A stretch of DNA of 64,000 nucleotides from Aphelenchoides besseyi. Lineage: Eukaryota; Nematoda; Chromadorea; Rhabditida; Aphelenchoididae. The notes beneath the pieces were generated by a model, which was given only the letters and a program-made list of their open reading frames with translations, had not been told where the DNA came from and did not search any database. Where the stretch lies: positions 13,392,001 through 13,456,000 of the forward strand of contig JAMPIQ010000001.1 of NCBI GenBank assembly GCA_024699855.1, in the 5' to 3' direction. Shown in pieces: positions 9,778 to 20,906 of this stretch (the first letter of the stretch is position 1; each line of letters starts with the position of its first letter). The translations under genes and the position numbers were made by a program.

Positions 9778-11680
9778 TCAGTTTTCTCGCCTTGCACGTT
9801 GACGTCGATTTTTGTTGTTGGAACGTTTGGACTTCTGGGATGGTTTCTGAGTCGGCGATTCGCCTTCTTCAGTTTCTTCGTTCGAAAGCGGTGGAAATTG
9901 TTCGGGATCCAAAATCGACTCCTCGGTTTTCGTTTGTTCGCCTTCATGATGCAAGACCGGTGGATCGGCAGCCGGTGGAAGAGGTGGAAATTCTTCGGAG
10001 CTTAAGATTGGTTCTTCGATGATCACTTCTTCTGTTTGTTGAACTTCTTCGTTCTGGTCTTCTGGTTTTTCGACATGTGGAAGTGGCGGGAACTCTTCGG
10101 GATCCATGAGCGGACTTTCAATGACTTCTTCATGATCAACTTCGGCACTTTCGTTTGAGATTTCGGTTTCATCGTTTGGAACATTGGAAACCAACGGTGG
10201 AAACTCGGAATCGTCAATTGACGGTTGTTCTTGAGTTTTCTGCGCTGCCAAACTCTTCACAATTTTTCGTTGTTCTTCGAACTTCCTTGCATCTTCGGCA
10301 CCCGGCTTCCTCGCTTCTCCTTCATCGTACGGTCGTTTTCGTTTGGCACGTTTGAATACACGTGATGGCGGAATCGTTGGATCGGCAGCATTTGCGTACG
10401 TGTAGACCACCGATTCACCGTTAAGCTCTTTATTCGGTGTTTCAATTGGCTTGTCGGCCACAACTTCAGCAAAAGTCAATGGTGTGCCATCGGAATGAAG
10501 CGGTAGTTTGTGAGCGACGTGTTGAGTTGATTGATTGTTTTCAGTGCCCTCAGATTTCGGTGCTACAACTTCGGCGTAGCTCAACGGAGTTCCATCTTCG
10601 TGTAGCGGACGATTGATCGACTTCTCTTCGCTCCCTTGTTTGGTGGCCACAACCTCAGCGTAAGTCGGATGTTTCTCTTCGATGTCCTGTTCATCGTCCA
10701 TATCTTCCGCGTCGATATCGCCCAATTTCTCGGCGATTTCACGTTGTTGTTTGGTTCGAAGTTCGTTTAATCGATTGAGTTCCTGAAGATTTCGTTCGGT
10801 TTCGCGGAGTTTGTCCGGCGGATAGTTGGCCATGAGCTCAGCACTGTCGAAACCGCCGTTCGGTGCGGCTTGAGCGATTTCTTCCAATTGCTCAAGAATC
10901 TTCGCCATTGCACTTTCGGTTTCACGTAAACGCGATTGAATCGAACGCAAATTTCGATGCCCTAAAAGCAGATGTCTAATTGTCTCTCAGCCAATGACGA
11001 ACGTACCCAAACCATCGCGATCGCTGTCATCTTCGTCATCGGAGTTCGAGCTGGAAACGTCCATTTCGTCGATGTCATCTTCATAGCGATTACGACGCTT
11101 CTTTTTGCGGCGATTCATCTGCAAACTCAATAATTGAAATCATTTTGAAATCTAAAAGGACCTTGACGAGTGTATAGATGAGAAAACCCATGACTCCAAC
11201 CGTATAGATCGGTAGCATCCAACTGAAAGAACAGAGTGAAAAAGTACGTCTAAACTACAAACCTGAACATGCCACCGCGTCCACTTTGTGGAATCTCTGG
11301 CTGAGGCATTCGGCCGGGCATTGGACGCGAAGGACCGCCGGGACGTGGCGGACCATTCGATTGCATGTACGGATGATGAGGTTGAGCGGTTTGCTGCGGT
11401 TCGGCTCCACGTTTCCAACCGAACATTGAGCTCAACAGCGGGGCGAACAAACTCGGAAACAACATGGCAAAACAGATTCCGATTGCAGCGAAGACGGCAA
11501 TGATTTTCCATCGTGGAAGAACCTAAAAGACAAATGAATGCAACGACAATCACCAGTCGCTCCTACTTCACGATCTTCTTCGTCGTCGTCCAATTCGCGT
11601 TTTCGACGTCGCAACTTTCGCGCCTTTTTGCTTTGAGCTGCCGAGAACGACTGCTCATCGAAACGAGCTGATCGAGACAT
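9778..11680 (-). CDS. ric-3: RIC-3, nicotinic acetylcholine receptor chaperone
   Basis: Five exons: 11680-11567, 11522-11263, 11222-11162, 11118-11007 and 10961-9778; about 576 aa. RIC-3 is an ER membrane protein that promotes folding and assembly of pentameric acetylcholine receptors. The layout matches the family: a basic/acidic N terminus, TM1 (IIAVFAAIGICFAMLF), a Pro-rich luminal loop, TM2 (YTVGVMGFLIYTLV), a basic-acidic linker, then a coiled coil (SRLRETESAMAKILEQLEEI). The long tail has three YAEVVA/FAEVVA-type repeats and four (E/Q)FPPL repeats and ends in a Lys/Arg cluster. It is longer than the C. elegans protein (about 380 aa), all of the excess being in the acidic tail. It is transcribed divergently from cdgs-1. 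Confidence 0.9.
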
Positions 11681-12833
11681 TTTCTCTTCTGAAAACGCGA
11701 AATGAAAGAACCCGCTGGTGTGGAGCGAACTCGTGAGTTTGTTTACGTAAACAAAAAACATTCGCGGCGGCTGTTTCCAGTCGGAAAAAGCTCGTGAATT
11801 TCAGTGGATACAAATAGAGAGGAAACATTTTTGTATTTTTGCTCAAAAAAGAACCAAAAGATCCGGAAACCGTCAGAAAGCGGCACAAACCGCGGGACGA
11901 CGTCGAGCGTTTGGCACACGAGAAAGCGGACGACCGGAGAGAGAAAGTCGAGGGTGAGGAGGAAAGGACGTCCGTGGACTTGGCAGTCAGACGGCACAAA
12001 AGTTTCGAACCGGAAACAAAAATGAGTCAGAAGCTCGAAAACAAGCGTCCGTGACGTTGTCACAAAAACGGTCATTTCCATAAAAATCAACGCAAAACTC
12101 TTCGGGCAATTCGGTTGCCTCGACGTTCAAATGGACGCCAAAAAAGACACGAGGGCAACGAAAGTTCCACGGACCGTTTTTGCGTCGAATAATTTCCAGC
12201 TTTTTGTTCACGCAAAAGACTCTTTTTTGCTAATTGAACTTCTTTTTGGCGCATTTGACTTTCGCTGGAATTTGAATGCGACTCTCCCGACCGAACGTTT
12301 CGCGTGTTGATGTCGAAAGGCACGTGTTTGTGGTGTTCAGGAATCGACGAGCATAATGCGATGGTCACGTTCGTTGATGCAGTTGTTGACAGGAAAACAA
12401 CTCTCTCCGCAGTGAGACCCGACTCATTGGAGTTCATTTGTCTCAACTTTTATTGCCACCAATCTTTTTTTTGGCCTTTTTATTTACACACATCGGCGCT
12501 CGCTCCGCACAGCTGATTCACGGAGCTTCGAACACACGCGTCGAAATCGTTTTTGACTAAAAACTTTCTTGTGCGTGATTAACTTTCCTCGGACCAGTGA
12601 GCTTTTTCGGGCTCGCGGACTTCACATCTACGGACATCTTCCGAGATTTTTCGTTGGCCCGTGGAGTTTTTCTTGCCACTCAACTGACTTCCTTCTTGGG
12701 TTTTATTGATTCGAAAATATGGAGACCAATGGGTTTTAATTTGCTTGGACAGTCGAGCACTTTTGTCACTCTTAATTTTGTTTGCTTTTTCCTTACATTC
12801 CACTTTTCAGTACGCATAAACCTACTTAATCTG
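11681..12833. promoter_or_regulatory. Shared upstream region of ric-3 and cdgs-1
   Basis: About 1.15 kb between two divergent starts, so it must hold both promoters and probably 5' UTR exons. A TTTTCAG acceptor at about 12805-12811, just before the cdgs-1 ATG, marks a 5' UTR intron or an SL1 trans-splice site. Long frames here on both strands look like chance in TTCG-rich DNA. Confidence 0.5.
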
Positions 12834-14587
12834 ATGGCCGATCCGAATTTGGCAGTGCGAACGGGCGACGATGAGCTTCGACATCGTCGTCCACAAACTC
12901 TGCCTCCTGATGGCAGTGGAGATCAGACGGACAACGAAACGAAAACACCGCGCTCCGACGATGAAGACGACGTTGATGCCGTAGAAGCAAGGTATTCGAT
13001 GACTTTGGTTTTTTAGAATTTGATTTTTAGGCTGGAGAAGATCCGGGAGCTTTTGCCCCAGGGTTCCGATTCAATGGGCTCCTTTGTCGACACGAATTTG
13101 TCCGGATTGACTCCGAAGTTTGTTCAGGATTGTGTTTCTGAATTAAAGTGACTATTCAGATGGAGAAATTGGGTTGTTCGTGGACTGTTCACAATTTTCA
13201 TGATCGGCGGTTTTGTGCTTTTCGTTCGCAAAGGAGCAACTTGGCTCATGTTCTTGGTATCCGATTGATTAATTTTTATGTTTATTTTAATGTTTAGGTC
13301 TTTATTATTCAATTGAAATGTTTCCATGAGATCATTAAGATTGCACTTTACGTTTATCGTCTTTACGATTTGCCATGGTTCCGAGCGTTGTCTTGGTATT
13401 TCCTTATCACTTCCGACTACTTTCTTTTCGGTGAAAGTCTGATCGATTACTGGTCGATTGTGTTGAGAAAAGATGTGAGTTTCTGTTCCGACTATTTTTT
13501 ATTCTCATATTTAGGAGTTTCTTCGTGGGCTTGTTGTTCATCATCGAATGGTCAGTTTCATTCTGTACATTCTCGGTTTTGTTTGGTTCGTTTTGTCACT
13601 TCGAAAAGGATTATACTTAAGACAATTCTCTTTGGTTAGTCTGCTATTTTCTACTCAACCAAACCTGATTGTTTAGTTTGCCTTCACTCACGTTGTTTTG
13701 CTTCTGATCGTCAGTCAATCATTCCTTTTGGTCAACAACCTTCTTCAAGGATTAATTTGGTTTTTGGCTCCCGTCTCTATGGTTATCTGTTGCGATATAA
13801 TGTCCTACGTTTTTGGTTTCTTTTTTGGCAAAACTCCGTTGATCAAATTGTCACCAAAGAAAACTTGGGAAGGATTCATTGGTGGAGCAGTGAGTACCGT
13901 TGTATTTGCTCTTTTGGTAATTAGACAAATAAATTGGCAAATCAACTACGAAGCCTGTTTAGCTTGCTACTTACATGATGGATAAGCCCTTTTTCGTTTG
14001 TCCGATTGAATCGTACTACGAGAACGACGACCACAACTGCACGTTTCCATTGGCGTTCCAGAAAGCGTAAGATATTTTTGTTTATTCTTTTACAATTGTT
14101 TTTGTTCTAGTGACTATGCAGTTCCACGACAATTTTCGTTTGTTTTCAAACTTCTTCGTCGTGAGCCGGTACTTCGATTGGAACCGTTTTTGATTCACTC
14201 GGTGGTTCTTGCCTTGTTCGCTTCGTTGATTGCTCCATTTGGCGGTTTTTTTGCGTCCGGATTCAAACGGGCGTTCAAAATCAAAGTGAGTGGCTATCGA
14301 AGATGAGATAGATTGACTGTTGCTTAGGATTTCGGCGACATAATCCCGGGTCACGGTGGACTGATGGATCGTTTCGATTGTCAATTGCTTATGGGCTCCT
14401 TCGTCTATGCGTATTTGCACTCATTCCTACGGTTAGTTGACGTTCCACCTTCAATCACCATTCTTTCAGATATCCAAATTGGAACAAAATCGTCCAACAG
14501 ATTCTGTGGTTGCCGGCGGAAGAGCAGTTGGCCATCTTCGACGCTTTAAAGCGGCAGCTAATCGAAAACGGTTTACTAGAGAATTGA
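12834..14587 (+). CDS. cdgs-1: CDP-diacylglycerol synthase (phosphatidate cytidylyltransferase)
   Basis: Makes CDP-diacylglycerol from CTP and phosphatidic acid for phosphatidylinositol synthesis, in the ER membrane. Ten exons: 12834-12991, 13031-13117, 13160-13256, 13298-13474, 13515-13634, 13677-13916, 13963-14066, 14111-14285, 14328-14431 and 14470-14587; 1380 nt, 459 aa, close to the usual animal length. A cytosolic acidic N terminus precedes about eight membrane segments. The CTP-transferase signature is complete: [14 protein letters not shown], then [12 protein letters not shown]. Other conserved blocks are [13 protein letters not shown] and [13 protein letters not shown]. The intron after GLTPK uses a weak gtttgt donor, chosen because it alone restores the conserved WRNW. 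Confidence 0.95.
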
Positions 14588-14766
14588 TCACACGATAACT
14601 AAGCAGCTATTCACCCTAATTTCTCTTCTAATAATCTAAGCCCTCGTGTTGCCTCCGTTAAGGTCTCCGTTGAAATCTCTGTCTCGTCGACTCTGTACAT
14701 TTTCACACGAATTTCTTTCTTTGTAGTTTTTGAACAATTAAAATTTTACGTTCAATCAAGTGCACA

Positions 14767-15821
14767 TTGATGGATGTTGAACAAAAGAAGCGCACGGTAA
14801 TTGAGCAATCGAGTGAAGAAGCACACGACGGCAAATTGCGCCTTCGAGCGATTGCGCTTGAGCGATTTAATTTCGAAGCGTCGCTGATTCAAGACGCTTA
14901 TTGCGATGCTAATCGCCATCTCGTATGTCCAAATCGGCACTCCTACGACTTTAATCTTCGAATTTCTTTGTGAGTAAAAGCGGATTTCCGCTCTAAACTC
15001 GTTGGTTTGCTGAGCTCTCGGATCATAAGCAAATTTTCTTAATTAAAACTCCGGATTCCTATTTAAAAATGTTGAGAACTCGACTATAACTACTGTTTTC
15101 AGGATGTTGCTCTTGAAACGTCCGATTTGCTCGTTGATTTTCCTTCCACTCGTTGGGGTCTTTGTATTTGCAGTGATTATGATCATTCTCATTCAACTGT
15201 CGCATTTCGTTTGGATTAGCCATCAAAGTGAGTTCTCGACACCTGAGAAATGATTAGTCCAATGGTTTAGTAGTGTTGGAATTGAACGGCAATCCCACCG
15301 ACGAGTTTTGGGCCTCTAGACGTCGTGCACCGTACGGTCAACGGACTTATCGAACGGATTCCGAAACTATTGAAATTGGAAGCGATTCGGACGAAGTCAA
15401 TGAGGTGGTAAAGTAAAAATAAAGAAATGTTATCCGACGGTTTTAGGCTCGTGAAATAATCGCCGAACTAATTGCCGACGGTCTTCCGAATCGCGATGTT
15501 TTCGATCCGAACGTCGAGCGATCGGCCGTTGTTCCTGTTGAGCATTTTGAAGCTTCAAAATCACATGTTCGTGTCCCAAAATCTGTCGTTCAAAAACGTT
15601 CGGATTGGTTGAACTCGAAGAGCTCTGATTCTGAGTCTTCGACCGGCTCCTCAACGTCATCTATTCAGCATTTTGACTTGCCGATAATTGTCGAAGAATC
15701 CTATGACTTTGTTGATGAAAACCAATCGGACGGAAGTGGCGAACGATTGTTGATTGATGGCGAAGTGAATGGCGAATTCAAATTCCGACCACCACTTTCT
15801 CAAATTGTTTTGTTCGTTTAG
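14767..15821 (+). CDS. Single-TM protein of about 279 aa, unknown
   Basis: Exons 14767-14969, 15103-15227, 15271-15407 and 15447-15821 give a continuous 840-nt frame; an ATG three bases later (14770) is an equally good start. About 75 charged residues lead to one strong hydrophobic segment (LPLVGVFVFAVIMIILIQL). An acidic, Ser-rich C-terminal region follows (SSDSESSTGSSTSS). No signal peptide is seen, so a signal-anchor orientation is likely. It starts only about 180 bp after cdgs-1 on the same strand, a spacing typical of nematode operons. An AATTAAA near 14738 could end the upstream message. AATAAA follows the stop at about 15922. Family not recognised. Confidence 0.65.
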
Positions 15822-16274
15822 ATCCGAGACGAAGCCTAGTGGTTGTTCTCGTGTTCGAATTGTGTATGGTTTAATCATAGTGCGTGGTCTTGTGAAAAAA
15901 TACAGTTTTTGTAAAAAAGTTTAATAAACAAAAACAAGAAAAAAGTTAAATTCGGTGAGACAAATTGAGAAATTCGAAGCGAACCTGAATGTAAGTGTAA
16001 GTGTGCTTATTGTATATTCAACTTACACTAGTGATAATGGTACTTGTAAGAATAAAGCCCAGACTTATTGTAGAGTATTGATAAATCTTTGAATTTTGCG
16101 TGATTACACGCCAGAGTGGTAGTTCGCCCTGAGCGGTTTAAAACTGTGCCATCATAATGAACGCTTTTCAGCATCTTTTCGATTTGCTTCGCGATTACTC
16201 GTTCCTTCAAAGCCGATTCCGACGTCGATTTGTGCACAACGACATATAAGGACGCATAATTATTCGGACGAATT

Positions 16275-16709
16275 GTTAGATTTTGAAGTCGTCGTCTTCT
16301 GTTGAAGAATTGGCGATGGATGACGGTGGAACTTTCAACTTTGATTTGCTGGAGGTTGCACGTAAAGCCGAAGCTTTTGACGAAGTTGGTTGTTGGGACG
16401 AGTCGTCGGCACTTGACGAGTTCGTTGAATCTTCTTCTTCCAAAATCGGCTTTTTCGTGCATGCTCGTTGCTAAAGAGCAATCAGTTGATTGTGACAATT
16501 ACAACTTACAAGACGCTGAACTTTTGACCTTTCAATTGTTGCTTTCTTAGTCGCCTTGAGATTGGTCTCGCTACCACCATTAGTCTGGAAAACAAACTGT
16601 CCAATTTCACACTTAAAACACTTGCCACTTCATTCACGTTTCCTTTTGATTTTTGAGTCTTTGCGTCGACATTCGCAGTTTGAGCAGATTGTGCTCGTGT
16701 AGTAACCAT
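16275..16709 (-). CDS. Small Ser/Lys-rich low-complexity protein
   Basis: Three exons: 16709-16638, 16584-16510 and 16470-16275; introns gtgaat...ttccag and gtaagt...tttag hold phase 0. The protein has about 113 residues and is hydrophilic throughout. It has a basic middle (LKATKKATIERSKVQR) and a Ser/Asp-rich C-terminal half (EEEDSTNSSSADDSS). It is probably intrinsically disordered. It lies about 200 bp downstream of the MSP-like gene on the same strand, so the pair could be an operon. Function unknown. Confidence 0.5.
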
Positions 16710-16906
16710 ATCAAACTACTAAGATGACAAGTTCAAAATCACATACGCAATAGTCAACAGTTCATCAGATTCTAATCAAAGCGCAAAAGTAGATACTCAT
16801 GTCAACAAAGTCCCAACTAATTTCCCATCAAAAAAATTTGCTCCTAAATAAACGCTCGTTCGCTCTGTTCGCGGCCAATTTCTCAGTTTTAATGGATTTA
16901 TTGATT

Positions 16907-17296
16907 TTACGATTCTGTTGTTTTACACCACCAAAACATTTTGGTTGCAAAACGTTCAACTGAAAAGGACTTGAAAATGAAAACCGACCTGGCAAACGAG
17001 AGACGATGAGATTCTGGCATTGTCCCGGATCAATGAACATGTACACGGGATTCACGCGATAGAGCACGTTGTTGGAGCAGCGGACCTTGACGCAGATACG
17101 ACTTTCGCCCAAATTGACGCACATGTTTTCTGATCTGAAGGAAACGAGGATAAGTACACGTCAAGACTTCTTACCGTCCGCCAGTTGCCAGAAACTTTCC
17201 GACTTCCGGATCCACGGACATCGAAGATTCCTTCTTCGGCGACGATGCATTGCTCGATCCAACTGCGGTCACTTCGGCTGCTTGCTTTTCGGACAT
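16907..17296 (-). CDS. Major sperm protein (MSP)-domain small protein
   Basis: Exons 17296-17175, 17134-16989 and 16959-16907 with clean GT-AG introns, about 106 aa. The MSP fold is seen as SVDPEVGKFLATGG, then VCVNLGESRICVKVRC-type strands, RVNPVYMFIDPGQC and LIVSRLP. These correspond to the MSP core 'F.ATGG...KVK.SNN..YRV.PVYGFVDP'. Conserved SNN and YRV are present. The C-terminal strand is short and ends in WWCKTTES, so the domain is slightly shorter than canonical MSP. MSP-domain proteins drive nematode sperm motility or act as small sperm-specific proteins. The start is 190 bp from the divergent kinase-like gene. Confidence 0.8.
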
Positions 17297-17485
17297 CTTG
17301 GCGTCGATGAGCAACAAACGAACCGGACAATTAAATAAAGAGGTTGAACGAACTGAAACGACCAAATAAATTTAGTTAAAAGCCCCAAGTAATTTGCATT
17401 CAGTTTCTTTGTGGTCATTTGCTGATTAGCAACAGCGACGAGTAGCTGTGTGCTCCGTTCAATTCAGCTCGTCAGCAGAACCAGA
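17297..17485. promoter_or_regulatory. Bidirectional promoter between MSP-like gene and kinase-like gene
   Basis: Only 189 bp separates the two ATGs on opposite strands, so both promoters must overlap here. No canonical GATA-type site is obvious to my eye. Confidence 0.45.
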
Positions 17486-18418
17486 ATGGTAAATCCAGTA
17501 GAAGGATTTGCTGCAATTGATGCGGATCTGAATGCTAACGATTCGATGGAACGTTTGCCGCAAGTGAACGAGACCATTGCCGGCAAAATGACTCACGTTA
17601 CTTATCGTCTGCTTTCGGTCATCGGAGATGGTGGTTACGGAACAGTTTTTGAGGCAACTGATGGTGTTCGGTAAGCGATAGATAGTTCGTGACTGTTTAG
17701 TTTGTGTTGTAGAAAAGTGGCAGTGAAGACAGAAAAGTTTTTGCGTTGCACGTTGAAGCTCATGTTCTTCGCACTGCTACTCGTACTCGTTGCAATCAAA
17801 TTGCAGAGTTGATCGACTACGTGGGTTTCCAACCAATAGAACATTCATCAACACGACTGTAGGGCGATGTTCCAAACAACTTTTGTTTTCTTGTGATGCT
17901 ATTGCTCGGCAAAGATCTTCATTACCTGCGCAATGAACAACGAGAACGTCGTTTTAGTCATCCGACCAGTTTGCGCATCGGAATCATGAGTTTGCAGGCC
18001 ATTCAAGAACTACACGAAAAATGCGGGTTCTTGTCTCGTGACATCAAGTCCGGCAACTATGCAGTCGGATTGGCAGCTCGAGAACGTGACATCTTTCTCA
18101 TTGACTTTGGACTCGCACGCAAGTATTTGGATCGCGTAAGTTTGTGGCTTCTGACTGTAAAATTGGGTGAGTTTTCAGAATCGAAATGTGATGCCGTCGA
18201 GAGGTGAAGTCGGTTTTCGCGGTACCACTCGTTATGGCTCGTTAAATGCTCATTTGAAGTTGGATTTGGGTCGTAAAGATGACGTTGAGAGCTGGTGAGT
18301 CTACTTCACTTATTCAGCATTAATCATCAACTGTAGGTTTTACATGATGGTGGAATTGACCAAAGAGGCTGTACCGTGGCGTCTAATGAGCGGTCGCTTG
18401 AATTTAACTAATAACTAA
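17486..18418 (+). pseudogene. CK1/TTBK-like kinase, frameshifted and C-terminally truncated
   Basis: Exons 17486-17670, 17713-17820, 17863 to about 18136, about 18180-18297 and about 18337-18418. Kinase features: Gly loop IGDGGYGTVFEA, VAVK lysine, catalytic loop FLSRDIKSGNYAVG, DFG in LIDFGLARKYLD, then GTTRYGSLNAH and DDVESWFYMMVEL. These match the nematode casein-kinase-1/tau-tubulin-kinase group, many of which are sperm-enriched. The His of HRD is Ser. Exon 2 is 108 nt, which cannot keep frame between its neighbours: the VAVKTEK frame and the HVEAHVLR frame differ by one base. The protein stops at VPWRLMSGRLNLTNN, losing most of the C lobe. It is therefore probably a pseudogene or a short inactive variant. 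Confidence 0.75.
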
Positions 18419-18475
18419 CTTTATTAAGGTTTACTGAAATAGGATAAATTTATAGCTATTGGTATCATTCAAGAA

Positions 18476-20151
<1,676 letters not shown>

Positions 20152-20906
20152 TTCAACTTTGTGAATGAACCAAAGCGACGATATTGATATTGTGGAAAGA
20201 CTCACGACGCAAATAAACGATTCCTCATTCTCATGCTCTTAAATACGAGCAAGAGACAGTCGATTATTATCATACCGCTTATGTTTGCCCTCTTCCAGCA
20301 GAAACTACAGAATTTGTACTTGAAAACGAAACTTTTAAATCATCACTATACAAAGAAAATACAATTAACTCTACGATTGTAACAAAGATTTCAATTGTAT
20401 CAACATTATTAGCCGAGAACTTTCAACATTAAGGTTTTTCTATGTTTGATGTCATCACCTGAGGATCAAAATACAAATTTTCACTTTGTTCAGATTCGTG
20501 CGAGTTCCGACTCTTACCCAAAGTACACTACAAACATAATCGTTTTCAAGTAGTTTCTGAATTGCAGTTAACTCTTGCTGATCCTATTCCTGATAATCAA
20601 CGGTTCTTGGTAATGCGAACTGATGTGACTTCTCAACAGCCTACACATCAACAATCAAATTTCCTAAAGTTTTGAAAGAAGTTGAAAAAAGTAATCACGC
20701 CTATGAGGGTCACTGAAATGCTCTTGAAAGTTTGACATAAATGATCAAATTCAAATGTAAAACTTGAACCATAGATCAAATGGTGGACTCCAATGAAAGT
20801 AGTGTTTGTCCGACTACAAATTTATTCATGTTGAAAACAAATACAAACTCTGGCCGAATACTTTTATTTAACGTCTAACGATCCATAGACGCTTTTCTTC
20901 GCTTAA
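20152..20906. other. Intergenic, divergent promoters, no gene seen
   Basis: AT-rich stretch between the ALDH start (minus) and the chemoreceptor start (plus). It should contain both promoters. No open frame with support. Confidence 0.5.

Noticed and set aside
11804..12054. Charged plus-strand frames in the ric-3/cdgs-1 spacer
   Set aside because: No acceptor or donor links them to a gene, and several frames overlap; explained by stop-poor composition.
16028..16498. 156-residue minus-strand frame
   Set aside because: Overlaps, in another frame, the better-supported spliced Ser-rich gene (16275-16709).
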